A DNA stretch of 64,000 bases from Streptomyces sp. NBC_00554 (GTDB lineage: Bacteria > Actinomycetota > Actinomycetes > Streptomycetales > Streptomycetaceae), in NCBI RefSeq assembly GCF_041431135.1, contig NZ_CP107799.1, positions 1,922,001 through 1,986,000 on the forward strand, read 5' to 3'. The notes under the pieces are model-generated. The model was not told the origin of the DNA. It made no database searches and worked only from the letters and a program-made list of their open reading frames with translations. Shown one piece after another: positions 31,828-40,455 of this stretch. A program made the translations under genes and the position numbers. Position 1 is the stretch's first letter, and every line of letters starts with the position of its first letter.

Positions 31828-33108
31828 ATGGTCTTCCGGCAGGGCTCGGGTGGCCGGAACGTGGACGGGGGTGAGGGCGTGGCGGAAGCAGCAGGGGCCG
31901 TGGGAGCGGGACATGCCCGGTACACCTTCCGTCTGCGCGTGTCGTCCACCGCCCGCACCGCGCTGACGGCGGAGTGGGACCGGTGCCGGTGGATCTGGAA
32001 CGAGTGCTGCGCGAAGTCGAAGCAGACGCACCTCTGGAACAAGAACCGGCCCGAAGGCGTGGACAAGCAGACCTGCGGTCCGGCCCAGCTCGACAAAATG
32101 CTGACCGAAGCCCGGAAGACGAACACGTGGCTGCGTGAGGGTTCCAGCGTTCCGCAGCAGCAGTTGATCCGCGACTTCGGCAAGTCCAAGGCCAAGGCAC
32201 AGAAGGACATCAGGGAACGGCTTCCCATGCACCGCCGGGCCGGGATGCCGAAGTGGAAGAAGAAGCGCGAGGCGCTGCCCACCCTCAACTACACCAAGCG
32301 CGGCTTCCGTCTCAAAGACGGCAAGCTGCACCTCGCGGGCGGGATCGTGCTGACGCCCGTGTGGTCGCGGGAACTCCCGGCCGAACCGTCCAGCGTCCGT
32401 GTCCATCAGGACAGTGTCGGGCACTGGTACGTCAGCTTCGTCGTCCCTGCCGAGGTCCAGCCGCTGCCCGAAACGGGCGCGGTGATCGGCATCGACTGGG
32501 GCGTGAAGGAGACCGCGACCACCACCAGCGACGCGCACGACCTGCCCTACGCCGAGCACGGCAGGAAGGCCCAGACGAAACTGACCCGGTACGACCGGAT
32601 GATGGCCCGGCGTAAGCCGAAGAAGGGGCAGGCCGGATCGGCGGGCTACCGAGAAGCAAAGAAGCTGCGGTCCACGGCATGCAAAAAGGTGGCCCGCCAG
32701 CGGCAGGACACCGGCCGCAAGTGGGCCAAGTCCGTAGTCCGCGACCACGACGCCCTCGCTGTGGAGGACTTCCGGCCGAAGTTCCTGGCCAGGACCACCA
32801 TGGCGCGCAAGGCCGCCGACGCGGCGATCGGCGCCACCAAGCAGGCCCTGATCGAGATGGGCCGCAAGCATGGCCGTGCCGTGTACCTGGTACACCCCGC
32901 ACACACCACGATGGACTGCGCACAGTGCGGAGCGAGAACCAAGCACGCACTGCCTCTGTCAGAACGAACGTATGCCTGCATCGCATGCGGAGCCGTGTCC
33001 CCCCGGGACACGAACTCCGCCCGCGTCATGCTGGTCCGGGCAGGTCTCAACCCGGCTGGTGCTGATCGCGTAGGACCAGGTGGGGCGCTGCCCCACCTGG
33101 CAGCGTGA
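31828..33108 (+). CDS. tnpB: TnpB, RNA-guided endonuclease of an IS200/IS605-type element
   Basis: A 426-residue TnpB, the ancestor-like relative of Cas12, cutting DNA under omega-RNA guidance. The RuvC-like catalytic residues are all present: Asp223 in IGIDWGVKETATT, Glu313 in LAVEDFRPKFLA and Asp394 in SPRDTNSARVML. The zinc ribbon is CAQCG and CIACG. N-terminally, RYTFRLRVSSTARTALTAEW is the usual beta-strand opening of the nucleic-acid-binding domain. The start is uncertain: ATG 31828 is used, with GTG 31861, 31879 and 31900 also in frame. The last codons overlap the predicted omega-RNA. Nothing suggests inactivation. Confidence 0.92.
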   Translation: MVFRQGSGGRNVDGGEGVAEAAGAVGAGHARYTFRLRVSSTARTALTAEWDRCRWIWNECCAKSKQTHLWNKNRPEGVDKQTCGPAQLDKMLTEARKTNTWLREGSSVPQQQLIRDFGKSKAKAQKDIRERLPMHRRAGMPKWKKKREALPTLNYTKRGFRLKDGKLHLAGGIVLTPVWSRELPAEPSSVRVHQDSVGHWYVSFVVPAEVQPLPETGAVIGIDWGVKETATTTSDAHDLPYAEHGRKAQTKLTRYDRMMARRKPKKGQAGSAGYREAKKLRSTACKKVARQRQDTGRKWAKSVVRDHDALAVEDFRPKFLARTTMARKAADAAIGATKQALIEMGRKHGRAVYLVHPAHTTMDCAQCGARTKHALPLSERTYACIACGAVSPRDTNSARVMLVRAGLNPAGADRVGPGGALPHLAA

Positions 33109-33174
33109 GCCAGAAATCCCCGATCAGCCATGGAGGGTGAGGAATCCCCTCCCTTCAGGCAGGGGAGGTTTCAA
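31828..33174 (+). mobile_element. TnpB-only IS200/IS605 (IS1341-like) element, left boundary undefined
   Basis: The element carries tnpB but no tnpA in the flanks, so it is non-autonomous for mobility or uses a TnpA elsewhere. The right end is placed after GAGGTTTCAA at 33174, by likeness to the known end of ISDra2 (hairpin followed by GAGGTTCAA). The left end lies somewhere in 31284-31827. The right end falls inside the 3' end of the opposite-strand flippase-like gene. Confidence 0.6.
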
Positions 33175-33194
33175 ACCACCCGTCGGCGTACCAG
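33060..33194 (+). ncRNA. Predicted omega-RNA (reRNA) with its guide
   Basis: The 3' end of tnpB and the right end form a structured stretch. It has a perfect 11-bp hairpin, CCAGGTGGGGC GCT GCCCCACCTGG (33076-33100), then GAATC, a C-rich/G-rich hairpin with TTCA loop (33146-33165), and GAGGTTTCAA ending at 33174. This matches the layout of TnpB guide RNAs, whose guide is the flanking DNA just past the right end. The predicted guide therefore starts at 33175 (ACCACCCGTCGGCGTACCAG) and is complementary or identical to the adjacent flippase gene's 3' end. The 5' end of the RNA is not determinable. Confidence 0.6.
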
Positions 33195-34112
33195 CACTCC
33201 CAGCGCCAGCAGGCCCGGCAGCAGTGGCAGCCACACGGTCAGGAGCCGGTAGCCGAGGACGACGGACGCCGCCGCGCCGGCCGGTGCTCCGGCGAGGGTG
33301 AGGGCCAGGGCGAGTGCGGCGTCCAGGGAGCCGAGGCCGCCGGGGGTGGGAAGCAGGACGGCGGCGCTGCTGGCGGCGAGGTAGGCGAGGGCGACCTGGG
33401 CCGGGGGCAGTGGCAGGTCGATGGCCTGGGTCACGGCTATCACCACCGCGGTGTGCAGCGAGGCGAAGGCGAGCGAGCCGCCCCACAACGCGGCTGCCCG
33501 CGCGGGGAGTTCGTGCACGGCGCGGACATCCGCGAGCACCGCCCGCAGGGCACGCCGCAGCGGCCCCTTCAGAAGCACCGCGGCGAGGGCGATCACGGCG
33601 ACCGTCACCACCACGGGTGTCACGGAGACATGCGGGACATGGAGTACGCCGGGACAGGCCAGTGCCAGTACGGCGATCAGGCAGCCTCGCACCACGGTCC
33701 CCGCGGTGGCCTTCACAGCGAGCGCGGTCGCCGAGCGCGCGACCGGCAGCCCGCACCGGGTCAGGAAGCGCAGGTTGACCGCTCCGGCTCCGAGGCCCGC
33801 GGGCAGCAGGTGATTGGCCGCGGACGCCGCGAACTGCACCGCCACCAGCCGCCGCGCGGGCAACGACCGGGACACCGCACCCTGTTGGGCGAGCGCCGAA
33901 CACGCCCAGGTCGCCACGGTGGCGGCGGTCGCCACGAGCAGCCAGCCGCGGTCGGCGACGGCGAGCCGGGCGGCGCCGGCCTCGATCACCGGCCAGTGGC
34001 GGTGCGCGAGATACCCGGCGCACACCATCACCAGGAGCGAGACCCCGGCCTGCCAGGAGACCCGCCTACCGACGGCGGTCGAAGTCCGAGGGGCGGCCGG
34101 CGGAGCGGTCAT
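33171..34112 (-). CDS. Flippase-like / lysylphosphatidylglycerol synthase transmembrane-region protein
   Basis: A 313-residue membrane protein of the UPF0104/LPG_synthase_TM family, with about eight hydrophobic segments (for example SLLVMVCAGYLAH, LLVATAATVATWACSALA, ASSAAVLLPTPGGLGSLDAA). The family signature FAASAANHLLPAGLGAGAVN is present. It has no catalytic aminoacyl-transferase domain, so it probably only moves a lipid or polyprenyl-linked compound. The start is ATG 34112, with GGAGG eleven bases upstream. The stop codon (33171-33173) belongs to the inserted tnpB element's right end, so the natural C-terminus has been replaced after LVRRRVV. Confidence 0.82.
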   Translation of the reverse strand: MTAPPAAPRTSTAVGRRVSWQAGVSLLVMVCAGYLAHRHWPVIEAGAARLAVADRGWLLVATAATVATWACSALAQQGAVSRSLPARRLVAVQFAASAANHLLPAGLGAGAVNLRFLTRCGLPVARSATALAVKATAGTVVRGCLIAVLALACPGVLHVPHVSVTPVVVTVAVIALAAVLLKGPLRRALRAVLADVRAVHELPARAAALWGGSLAFASLHTAVVIAVTQAIDLPLPPAQVALAYLAASSAAVLLPTPGGLGSLDAALALALTLAGAPAGAAASVVLGYRLLTVWLPLLPGLLALGVLVRRRVV

Positions 34113-34290
34113 GTCGCCGGGCCTCCGGGCGCCTCGGCGGCGATCAACGTCCTGGCCATCGTCCACCCTTCACCCCGACAGGCCTGAGGGCCCACATGGC
34201 GGAATAACGGAAATCATGGACAAATTACCGCGCACCGCTCAGGGACGCAGGACGGGTGCGGCATCCGGAGGCTCCATCCCCGTCCTGGCC

Positions 34291-34320
34291 GGTCCTGGCC
34301 GATCCGGTCCTGGCCGATCC
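34291..34320. repeat. Two perfect 15-bp tandem copies
   Basis: GGTCCTGGCCGATCC occurs at 34291-34305 and again at 34306-34320, preceded by a partial copy (CGTCCTGGCC). It lies just beyond the macrodomain gene stop and overlaps the terminator hairpin. Confidence 0.85.
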
Positions 34321-34332
34321 GGTCAGGACCGG
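34304..34332 (-). terminator. Hairpin after the macrodomain gene
   Basis: CCGGTCCTG (34304-34312) pairs perfectly with CAGGACCGG (34324-34332), with an 11-base loop, directly after the stop of the minus-strand macrodomain gene. There is no T-run. It probably ends the two-gene unit. Confidence 0.5.
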
Positions 34333-34842
34333 TCAGCCGACGTGCTCGGCGAACGCCTTGTACGCCCGCTCGTCGAAGAGGACGAATCTCACCTCTTCGA
34401 CCGCCGTCTCCGCGTCCCGCACCGTCTCCACCGCGACACGGGCGGCCTCCTCCATCGGCCATCTGAAGACGCCGGTGGAGATGGCCGGGAACGCGACGGT
34501 CCGTGCGCCCAGCTCGTCGGCCACCCGGAGGGACTCCCGGTAGCAGGAAGCGAGGAGTGCGGGGTCGCTGCCCGGGCCCTGCCACACCGGGCCGACGGTG
34601 TGGATCACCCATCGCGCGTCCAGCTCACCTGCGGTGGTGGCGACCGCCCGTCCGGTGGCGAGGCCCTTTCCGTAGTGGGAGGCGCGGAGCCGGCGGCACT
34701 CGGCGAGGATGGCGGGCCCGCCCCTGCGATGGATGGATCCGTCCACGCCGCCACCGCCGAGGAGCGAGGAGTTCGCCGCGTTGACGACGGCGTCGACGCT
34801 CTGCCGGGTGATGTCGCCCTGGACCAGCGTGATCGTGGTCAT
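34333..34842 (-). CDS. Macrodomain protein (O-acetyl-ADP-ribose deacetylase type)
   Basis: A 169-residue single macrodomain. The ADP-ribose-binding loops are intact: [38 protein letters not shown] (the GGGGVDGAIH-like catalytic loop with the Asp), and [16 protein letters not shown]. MacroD-type enzymes hydrolyse O-acetyl-ADP-ribose, a sirtuin by-product, or remove ADP-ribose from acidic residues. The start is ATG 34842, overlapping the stop of the upstream oxidoreductase in ATGA, so the two are co-translated. A sirtuin is encoded 9 kb away, but no direct link is visible. Confidence 0.92.
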   Translation of the reverse strand: MTTITLVQGDITRQSVDAVVNAANSSLLGGGGVDGSIHRRGGPAILAECRRLRASHYGKGLATGRAVATTAGELDARWVIHTVGPVWQGPGSDPALLASCYRESLRVADELGARTVAFPAISTGVFRWPMEEAARVAVETVRDAETAVEEVRFVLFDERAYKAFAEHVG

Positions 34843-36257
34843 GACTGCCTGAGCCTCCTCCATACCGCCTTCGCCGCGTTGTGCCCCGACATGCCGTGCA
34901 CGCCGGGGCCCGGCGGGGTGGCCGAGGAACAGATGAAGACGGCCGGGTGCGGGGTGCTGTACGGAAAGAGGGAGAGCTTGGGGCGCAGGAGGAGCTGGAG
35001 GCCGGAGGCGGCGCCGGAGGCGATGTCTCCGCCCACGTAGTTGGCGTTGCGGGCGGCGAGTTCGGGCGGGCCCGCCGTCGCGCGGGCGAGGACGCGGTCG
35101 CGGAAGCCGGGCGCGAACCGCTCCAGCTGCCGCTCGATCGCGTCCGTGAGGTCCCCGGTCCAGCCGTTCGGGACATGCCCGTACGTCCAGAAGACCTGCT
35201 TGCCTTCGGGTGCCCGGGAGGGGTCGACGACGCTGGGCTGGACGGTGATCAGGAACGGCGCGTCGGGTGCCCGGCCCTCGCGTGAAGCCGCCCGCAGCGC
35301 TGTGCCGATCTCCGCGCGGCTCGCCCCGACCTGCACGGTCCCCGCCGTGCGCGCCTCCTTCGCCGTCCACGGCACGGGGCCGTCGAGCGCGTAGTCGACC
35401 TTGAAAACACTCGCCCCGTACCGGTACCGCTCGTAGTAGCGGCCGAAGCCCGCGATCCGGGACAGCGCGGTGGGCGAGGTGTCGAAGACGTACGCGCGCG
35501 CGGGGGGCAGATCGTCGAGGCGCTTGACCTCGTAGTCGGTGTGGACGCTGCCGCCGAGGTCCTTGAGGTACGCGGTGAGCGCGTCGGAGATGGACTGGGA
35601 GCCGCCGCGTGCGACGGGCCAGCCGCGGGCGTGCGCGGCGAGGGCGAAGACCAGGCCCACGGCGCCGGTCGCGATCCCGTCCAGCGGGGCGATGACATGG
35701 GCGACGAGCCCGGCGAACAGCGCTTTGGCCCGCTCGTCGCGGAAGCGGCGCATCAGCCAGGTCGAGGGTGGCAGTCCGGCGAGTCCGAAGCGGGCGAGGG
35801 TGACCGGGTCGCGGGGCAGCGCGGTCAGGGGCAGCGACATGAAGTCGTGGGCCAGGGTGTCCCACTTGGGCAGGAAGGGGGTGATCAGGCGGCGGTACGC
35901 GCCGGCGTCACGCGGCCCGAACGAGGCGGCCGTCTCCGCCACCGACCGCGAGAGCACCGCCGCCGTGCCGTCAAGGAAGGGGTGCGCCATGGGCAGCTCG
36001 GCGTGCAGCCACTCCAGGCCGTAGCGCTCCAGGGGCATCGCCCTGAACGCGGGTGAGTTGACACCCAGCGGATGCGCCGCCGAACAGGGGTCGTGCCGGA
36101 ATCCCGGCAGCGTCAGCTCTTCGGTGCGGGCTCCGCCGCCCACGGTGTCCCGCGCCTCGAACACGGCCACGGAGAAGCCCCGGCGGGCCAGCTCCACGGC
36201 GGCCGTCAGTCCGTTCGGCCCAGCACCCACCACGACCACATCGAGCATTGACGGCAC
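34839..36257 (-). CDS. FAD-dependent oxidoreductase, phytoene desaturase (CrtI)-like
   Basis: A 472-residue flavoprotein. The N-terminal dinucleotide-binding motif is [20 protein letters not shown], followed by [15 protein letters not shown]. The C-terminal FAD contact is [20 protein letters not shown]. Family members include carotenoid desaturases and the PYROXD2-like group (NAD(P)/FAD-dependent oxidoreductases of unknown substrate). No carotenoid genes are nearby, so the PYROXD2-like group is more likely. The start is ATG 36257, or 36248 (MLDVVVVG). It is coupled to the macrodomain gene downstream. The substrate is unknown. Confidence 0.85.
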   Translation of the reverse strand: MPSMLDVVVVGAGPNGLTAAVELARRGFSVAVFEARDTVGGGARTEELTLPGFRHDPCSAAHPLGVNSPAFRAMPLERYGLEWLHAELPMAHPFLDGTAAVLSRSVAETAASFGPRDAGAYRRLITPFLPKWDTLAHDFMSLPLTALPRDPVTLARFGLAGLPPSTWLMRRFRDERAKALFAGLVAHVIAPLDGIATGAVGLVFALAAHARGWPVARGGSQSISDALTAYLKDLGGSVHTDYEVKRLDDLPPARAYVFDTSPTALSRIAGFGRYYERYRYGASVFKVDYALDGPVPWTAKEARTAGTVQVGASRAEIGTALRAASREGRAPDAPFLITVQPSVVDPSRAPEGKQVFWTYGHVPNGWTGDLTDAIERQLERFAPGFRDRVLARATAGPPELAARNANYVGGDIASGAASGLQLLLRPKLSLFPYSTPHPAVFICSSATPPGPGVHGMSGHNAAKAVWRRLRQS

Positions 36258-36359
36258 CTTCGGACTCCTTTGTCAGCCGATGGCCACTGGGTTCAGGATA
36301 TGCCGGAGGACTGACAGGCTTGACGGCGCGGGCGGTTGAAAGACGGTCGGCCCCGGGTC

Positions 36360-37205
36360 TCAGGCTCCGGCCGCCAGCAGCTCCACCACCCGGCGAGCCG
36401 TGGCCGCGTCCCGGGCCGCCGTGAACGGCAGCGCATTGCCCCCGGTGATACGGAACGGCTCACCCGCGAGGGTCAGATGGGCGCCGCCCGCCTCCTCGAC
36501 CAGGAGCAGGCCCGCCGCGTGGTCCCACGCGGCCTCCCAGGAGAAGGCCGTGGCATCCAACTCGCCGCGGGCGATGGCCAGATACTCGAGGCCCGCCGAC
36601 CCGCACGGGCGCGTGACGACGCCCTCGGTGCGCAGGCCGAGGAGCGCGCGCTTCTGCTCGTCCGTGGTGTAGTCCGGGTGCGAGGTGGCGATGTCCAGGT
36701 CGCGCCCGGGCACGGGCGACCCGGAGCGCAGGGGCGCACCGTCGAGTACGGCGCCCCGGCCGCGGATGGCGGTGGCGAACTCGTCGCGTGCGGGAGCGAA
36801 CGTCCACGAGGCGTGTACGACCCCGTCCAGCGCGAGTGCGACGAGTGTGCAGAATCCGGGGTCGCCGTGGACGAACTGCCGTGTCCCGTCGACCGGGTCG
36901 ACTATCCAGACCGGCGCGGTGCCACATATCGCGTCGTACGTCGCCGGGTCGGCGTGCACCGCCTCCTCGCCGACCACGACCGAGCCGGGCAGCAGCGCGG
37001 TGAGGGCCTCGGTGAGGTACTGCTCGGCCTTGCGGTCGGCGTCCGTCACCAGGTCGTGCGGGCCGGTCTTCTGGTCGATCTCGTGCGCGGCGAGCTGCCG
37101 GAAGCGCGGCATGATCTCGGTGGCGGCCGCCTGCCGGACCGCTTCTTCGACGTCGGACGTGCGGTGGGTGAGAAACTCGTCGATGGTTTCGATGTCTACG
37201 ATCAT
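36360..37205 (-). CDS. Inositol monophosphatase family phosphatase
   Basis: A 281-residue Mg-dependent, Li-sensitive-type sugar phosphatase. Metal-binding motifs are VVVGEEAVHA, WIVDPVDGTRQFVHGDPGFC and WEAAWDHAAGLLLVEEAGG, all intact. Substrates in this family include inositol-1-phosphate, histidinol phosphate and fructose-1,6-bisphosphate, and the sequence alone does not discriminate. The start is ATG 37205 (MIVDIETIDEF), with GGAGA just upstream. A long open frame continues further upstream but only antisense-like inside the next gene. It stands alone between the CrtI-like and GGT-like genes. Confidence 0.88.
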   Translation of the reverse strand: MIVDIETIDEFLTHRTSDVEEAVRQAAATEIMPRFRQLAAHEIDQKTGPHDLVTDADRKAEQYLTEALTALLPGSVVVGEEAVHADPATYDAICGTAPVWIVDPVDGTRQFVHGDPGFCTLVALALDGVVHASWTFAPARDEFATAIRGRGAVLDGAPLRSGSPVPGRDLDIATSHPDYTTDEQKRALLGLRTEGVVTRPCGSAGLEYLAIARGELDATAFSWEAAWDHAAGLLLVEEAGGAHLTLAGEPFRITGGNALPFTAARDAATARRVVELLAAGA

Positions 37206-37327
37206 GTCTCCATAACAGCACGTGGCACTGACAATCCTCACCGGGCTGGTGCACTCCGGGTGGAATCGCCGTGAATTCCCGGCCTGTGCGGCTACCCGGA
37301 GTGAGCGACGACACAGGAGATCCGGGA

Positions 37328-39148
37328 TCAGCGCCCCACCGCGTACCCCTGCATCCCCCGTGGATTCGCCGCCGCGGACAGCACCCCCGTCTCCGGGTCC
37401 CGCGCCACCGCGCACAGCCGGCCCTCGGACCAGGCCTCGCCGACCAGGACGTCGTGGCCGCGGCGGCGCAGTTCCTCGACGACCCCCGCGTCCATGCGGG
37501 ACTCGACCGTGACACTGCCGGGACGCATGCCGCGCGGGTAGAAGGAGCCGGGAAAACTGTCGTTGTGCCAGTTCGGGGCATCGATCGCGCCCTGGAGGTC
37601 GAGGCCGCCGCGCACCTCGGAGCCCAGTGCCACGGACAGGAAGAAGTGTGTCTGCCACTGGTCCTGCTGGTCGCCGCCCGGGGTGCCGAACGCCAGGACG
37701 GGCACCCCGTCGCGCAGCGCGAGCGAGGGGGTCAGCGTGGTGCGCGGGCGGCGGCCCGGCGTCAGGGAATTGGGCAGCCCCTCCTCCAGCCAGGTCATCT
37801 GGAGCCGGGTGCCGAGGGGGAAGCCCAGCTCGGGGACGACCGGGTTGGACTGCAGCCAGCCGCCGCTGGGTGTGGCGGCGACCATGTTGCCCCAGCGGTC
37901 GACGACGTCGAGGTGGCAGGTGTCGCCGCGGGTGCCGCCGTCCGGCGTCACTTCGGGTTCCGCGGCCGCCCTGGCCACCGTGGGCTCGCCCGCGCCCGGA
38001 AGTCCGAGGGCGTCGAACCCGGACTCCCCGGAGGCCACGTCGCGCGCGTGCCCGCTGATCCGCGGGGTGCGCCCTCCAGGGCTGCCGGGGCGCAGCTCGT
38101 ACGAGGCCTTGTCGCCGACGAGCGCGCGCCGGGCGGTGTTGTACGGCTCCGACAGCAGTTCGTCGAGCGGCACCTCGGCCGCGTCGCCGTACCAGGCCTC
38201 CCGGTCGGACATGGCGAGCTTGCAGCCCTCGATCAGCAGGTGGACGTACTCGGCGGAGCCGTACCGGGGCAGCTCGGGCGGCAGCAGGGCCAGCTGTTGC
38301 AGCAGGACCGGTCCCTGGCTCCAGGGGCCCGCCTTGCACAGGGTCCAGCCCCGCCAGTCGTACGTCGCCGGGGCCTCGTAGGCCGCAGACCAGGAGGCCA
38401 GATCGGCGGCCGTAAGGGTGCCGGTGTGGCGTTCGCCGCTGGTGTCCATGGTGGGGAGCCGCGCCTGCCGTACGAGCGCCTCGGCGATGAAGCCGGAACG
38501 CCACACGTTCCGGGCGGCTTCGATCTGCGCCACCCGGTCGGTCTCCTCGGAGATCTCTGCGAGGAGTCGCCGCCAGGTCGCGGCGAGAGCGGGATTGCGG
38601 AACAGCTCGCCTGGTCGCGGAGCCCTGCCGCCCGGCAGATACACCTCCGCCGAGGACGTCCACTCCGTCTCGAAGAGCTCGCGCACCGTCTCCACGGTCT
38701 CGCCGACACGCTCCACGGGCGGGTGCCCGTCCTCCGCGTACCCGATGGCGTACTTCAGGACGTCGGCGAGGGACTTCGTGCCGTGGTCGCGGAGAAGCAG
38801 CATCCAGGCGTCGAAGGCGCCGGGCACGGCGGCGGCGAGCGGCCCGGTACCGGGTACGAGATCCAGACCGAGTCCCCTGTAGTGGGCGATCGTCGCTCCG
38901 GCGGGCGCGACGCCCTGCCCGCACAGCACCCGTACCTCGCCGCCCGCGGGGGCGAGGATGATCGGGACCTCGCCCGCGGGTCCGTTGAGGTGCGGCTCGA
39001 CGACGTGCAGGACGAAGCCGGCGGCGACCGCGGCGTCGAACGCGTTGCCGCCGTCCTCCAGGACCGCCATCGCCGACTGCGAAGCGAGCCAGTGCGTGGA
39101 GGACACCATTCCGAAGGTGCCCTGGAGCGTCGGTCGGGTCGTGAACAT
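37328..39148 (-). CDS. Gamma-glutamyltransferase family protein, cytoplasmic type
   Basis: A 606-residue Ntn-hydrolase proenzyme. EDGGNAFDAAVAAGFVLHVV is the N-terminal GGT signature. The self-cleavage Thr is in RGDTCHLDVVDRWGNMVAA, about residue 410, starting the small subunit. No signal peptide is present (MFTTRPTLQGTFGM), unlike the secreted GGT at 57497-59302, so it is probably intracellular. Such GGT-like proteins may be amidohydrolases or acylases rather than glutathione enzymes, since LNGPAGEVPIILAPAG replaces the usual glycine-rich substrate loop. The start is ATG 39148. The substrate is unknown. Confidence 0.85.
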   Translation of the reverse strand: MFTTRPTLQGTFGMVSSTHWLASQSAMAVLEDGGNAFDAAVAAGFVLHVVEPHLNGPAGEVPIILAPAGGEVRVLCGQGVAPAGATIAHYRGLGLDLVPGTGPLAAAVPGAFDAWMLLLRDHGTKSLADVLKYAIGYAEDGHPPVERVGETVETVRELFETEWTSSAEVYLPGGRAPRPGELFRNPALAATWRRLLAEISEETDRVAQIEAARNVWRSGFIAEALVRQARLPTMDTSGERHTGTLTAADLASWSAAYEAPATYDWRGWTLCKAGPWSQGPVLLQQLALLPPELPRYGSAEYVHLLIEGCKLAMSDREAWYGDAAEVPLDELLSEPYNTARRALVGDKASYELRPGSPGGRTPRISGHARDVASGESGFDALGLPGAGEPTVARAAAEPEVTPDGGTRGDTCHLDVVDRWGNMVAATPSGGWLQSNPVVPELGFPLGTRLQMTWLEEGLPNSLTPGRRPRTTLTPSLALRDGVPVLAFGTPGGDQQDQWQTHFFLSVALGSEVRGGLDLQGAIDAPNWHNDSFPGSFYPRGMRPGSVTVESRMDAGVVEELRRRGHDVLVGEAWSEGRLCAVARDPETGVLSAAANPRGMQGYAVGR

Positions 39149-39353
39149 GCCGTGACACCTCGCTGTGCGGAGCTGAGTGGAGCCGTCTGGAGCCGTGTGG
39201 AGTGATCAACCTCGCGCCCGACTATCGCACTTGCCGTTCCCGGGCGAACAGGGCACGTCGCGCCAGGAACGCGCACGCGCCCGGCGAAGTACGACCGGAA
39301 TCAATCACCCGAAGTCGACGTTGGCCCTCGTGGAACGGAACGGAGGCGGATCG

Positions 39354-40418
39354 GTGCACGGTGAGTACAAGGTCCCCGGCGGCAAGCTCGTCGTGGTGGA
39401 TCTGGACGTCGAGGGCGGAGTCCTGCGGCACGCGCACGTGGCGGGCGATTTCTTCCTCGAACCGGACGAGGCGCTGGACGCCGTCAACCACGCGCTGAAC
39501 GGCGCCCCCGCGGACACCGACGCCGCGGGCCTGGCAGCCCGCGTGGACGCCGCGCTGCCCGAGGGCACGGTCATGTACGGCCTGACCTCCGAGGGCATCG
39601 CCATCGCCGTACGCAGGGCGCTCGCGCACGCCACCGACTGGACCGACTACGACTGGCAGCTGATCCACGAGGGGCCGCAGTCCCCCGCGCTGCACATGGC
39701 CCTGGACGAGGTCCTGACCACCGAGGTCGCGGCAGGGCACCGCCCGCCGACGCTGCGCGTCTGGGAGTGGGCCACCCCGTCCGTGATCATCGGCAGCTTC
39801 CAGTCACTGCGCAACGAGGTCGACCCGGCCGGTGCGGAGCGGCACGGCATCGAGGTGGTGCGGCGGATCTCCGGCGGCGGCGCGATGTTCGTGGAACCGG
39901 GCAACACCATCACGTACTCGCTCTCCGTGCCCGAGTCCCTCGTCCAGGGACTGTCGTTCCAGGACAGCTACGCGTACCTCGACGACTGGGTGCTCGGCGC
40001 CCTCGGCGACATGGGGATCAAGGCCTGGTACCAGCCGCTGAACGACATCGCCACGGAGGCGGGGAAGGTCGCGGGCGCCGCGCAGAAGCGGATGGTCGGC
40101 CCGGGTGGCGGTCCCGGCGCCGTGCTCCACCACGTGACCATGGCGTACGACATCGACGCCGACAAGATGCTCGAAGTCCTGCGCATCGGCCGGGAGAAGC
40201 TGTCCGACAAGGGCACGAAGAGCGCGCAGAAGCGGGTGGATCCGCTGCGCCGGCAGACGGGGCTGGCGCGGGAGGCGGTCATCGAGCGCATGATCGACTC
40301 GTTCCGCGGCCGGTACGGGCTGGCGGACGGCAAGGTGACACCCGAGGAACTGGCGCGCGCGGAGGAGCTGGCGCGGACGAAGTTCGGCTCACCGGAGTGG
40401 ACGAGCCGAGTGCCGTGA
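39354..40418 (+). CDS. lplA: Lipoate-protein ligase with accessory domain placed N-terminally
   Basis: A 354-residue enzyme that would attach lipoate to lipoyl domains. The N-terminal ~90 residues (EYKVPGGKLVVVDLDVEGGV, RHAHVAGDFFLEPDEALDAV) look like the lipoate-ligase accessory domain that in E. coli LplA is C-terminal and in Thermoplasma is a separate LplB. The catalytic BPL/LPL domain follows: PTLRVWEWATPSVIIGSFQS, VVRRISGGGAMFVEPGNTIT (RRxSGGG lipoate loop), then KRMVGPGGGPGAVLHHVTMAY with the catalytic-region Lys and His. The start is GTG 39354, preceded by GGAGG. It is monocistronic. The domain order is unusual; the ligand could also be octanoate. Confidence 0.85.
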   Translation: MHGEYKVPGGKLVVVDLDVEGGVLRHAHVAGDFFLEPDEALDAVNHALNGAPADTDAAGLAARVDAALPEGTVMYGLTSEGIAIAVRRALAHATDWTDYDWQLIHEGPQSPALHMALDEVLTTEVAAGHRPPTLRVWEWATPSVIIGSFQSLRNEVDPAGAERHGIEVVRRISGGGAMFVEPGNTITYSLSVPESLVQGLSFQDSYAYLDDWVLGALGDMGIKAWYQPLNDIATEAGKVAGAAQKRMVGPGGGPGAVLHHVTMAYDIDADKMLEVLRIGREKLSDKGTKSAQKRVDPLRRQTGLAREAVIERMIDSFRGRYGLADGKVTPEELARAEELARTKFGSPEWTSRVP

Positions 40419-40455
40419 CCGCAGGCCCGGAGTGCCCGAGCTCAAGGGGCGCCGT

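Noticed and set aside
31828..33108. Cas12-type CRISPR effector
   Set aside because: Length of about 426 residues, IS605-type right end and absence of an array identify TnpB.
21398..34842. Anti-phage system formed by ADP-ribosylglycohydrolase, Nudix, sirtuin and macrodomain
   Set aside because: The genes are on different strands, separated by unrelated repair and metal genes, and each is a common stand-alone family in Streptomyces.
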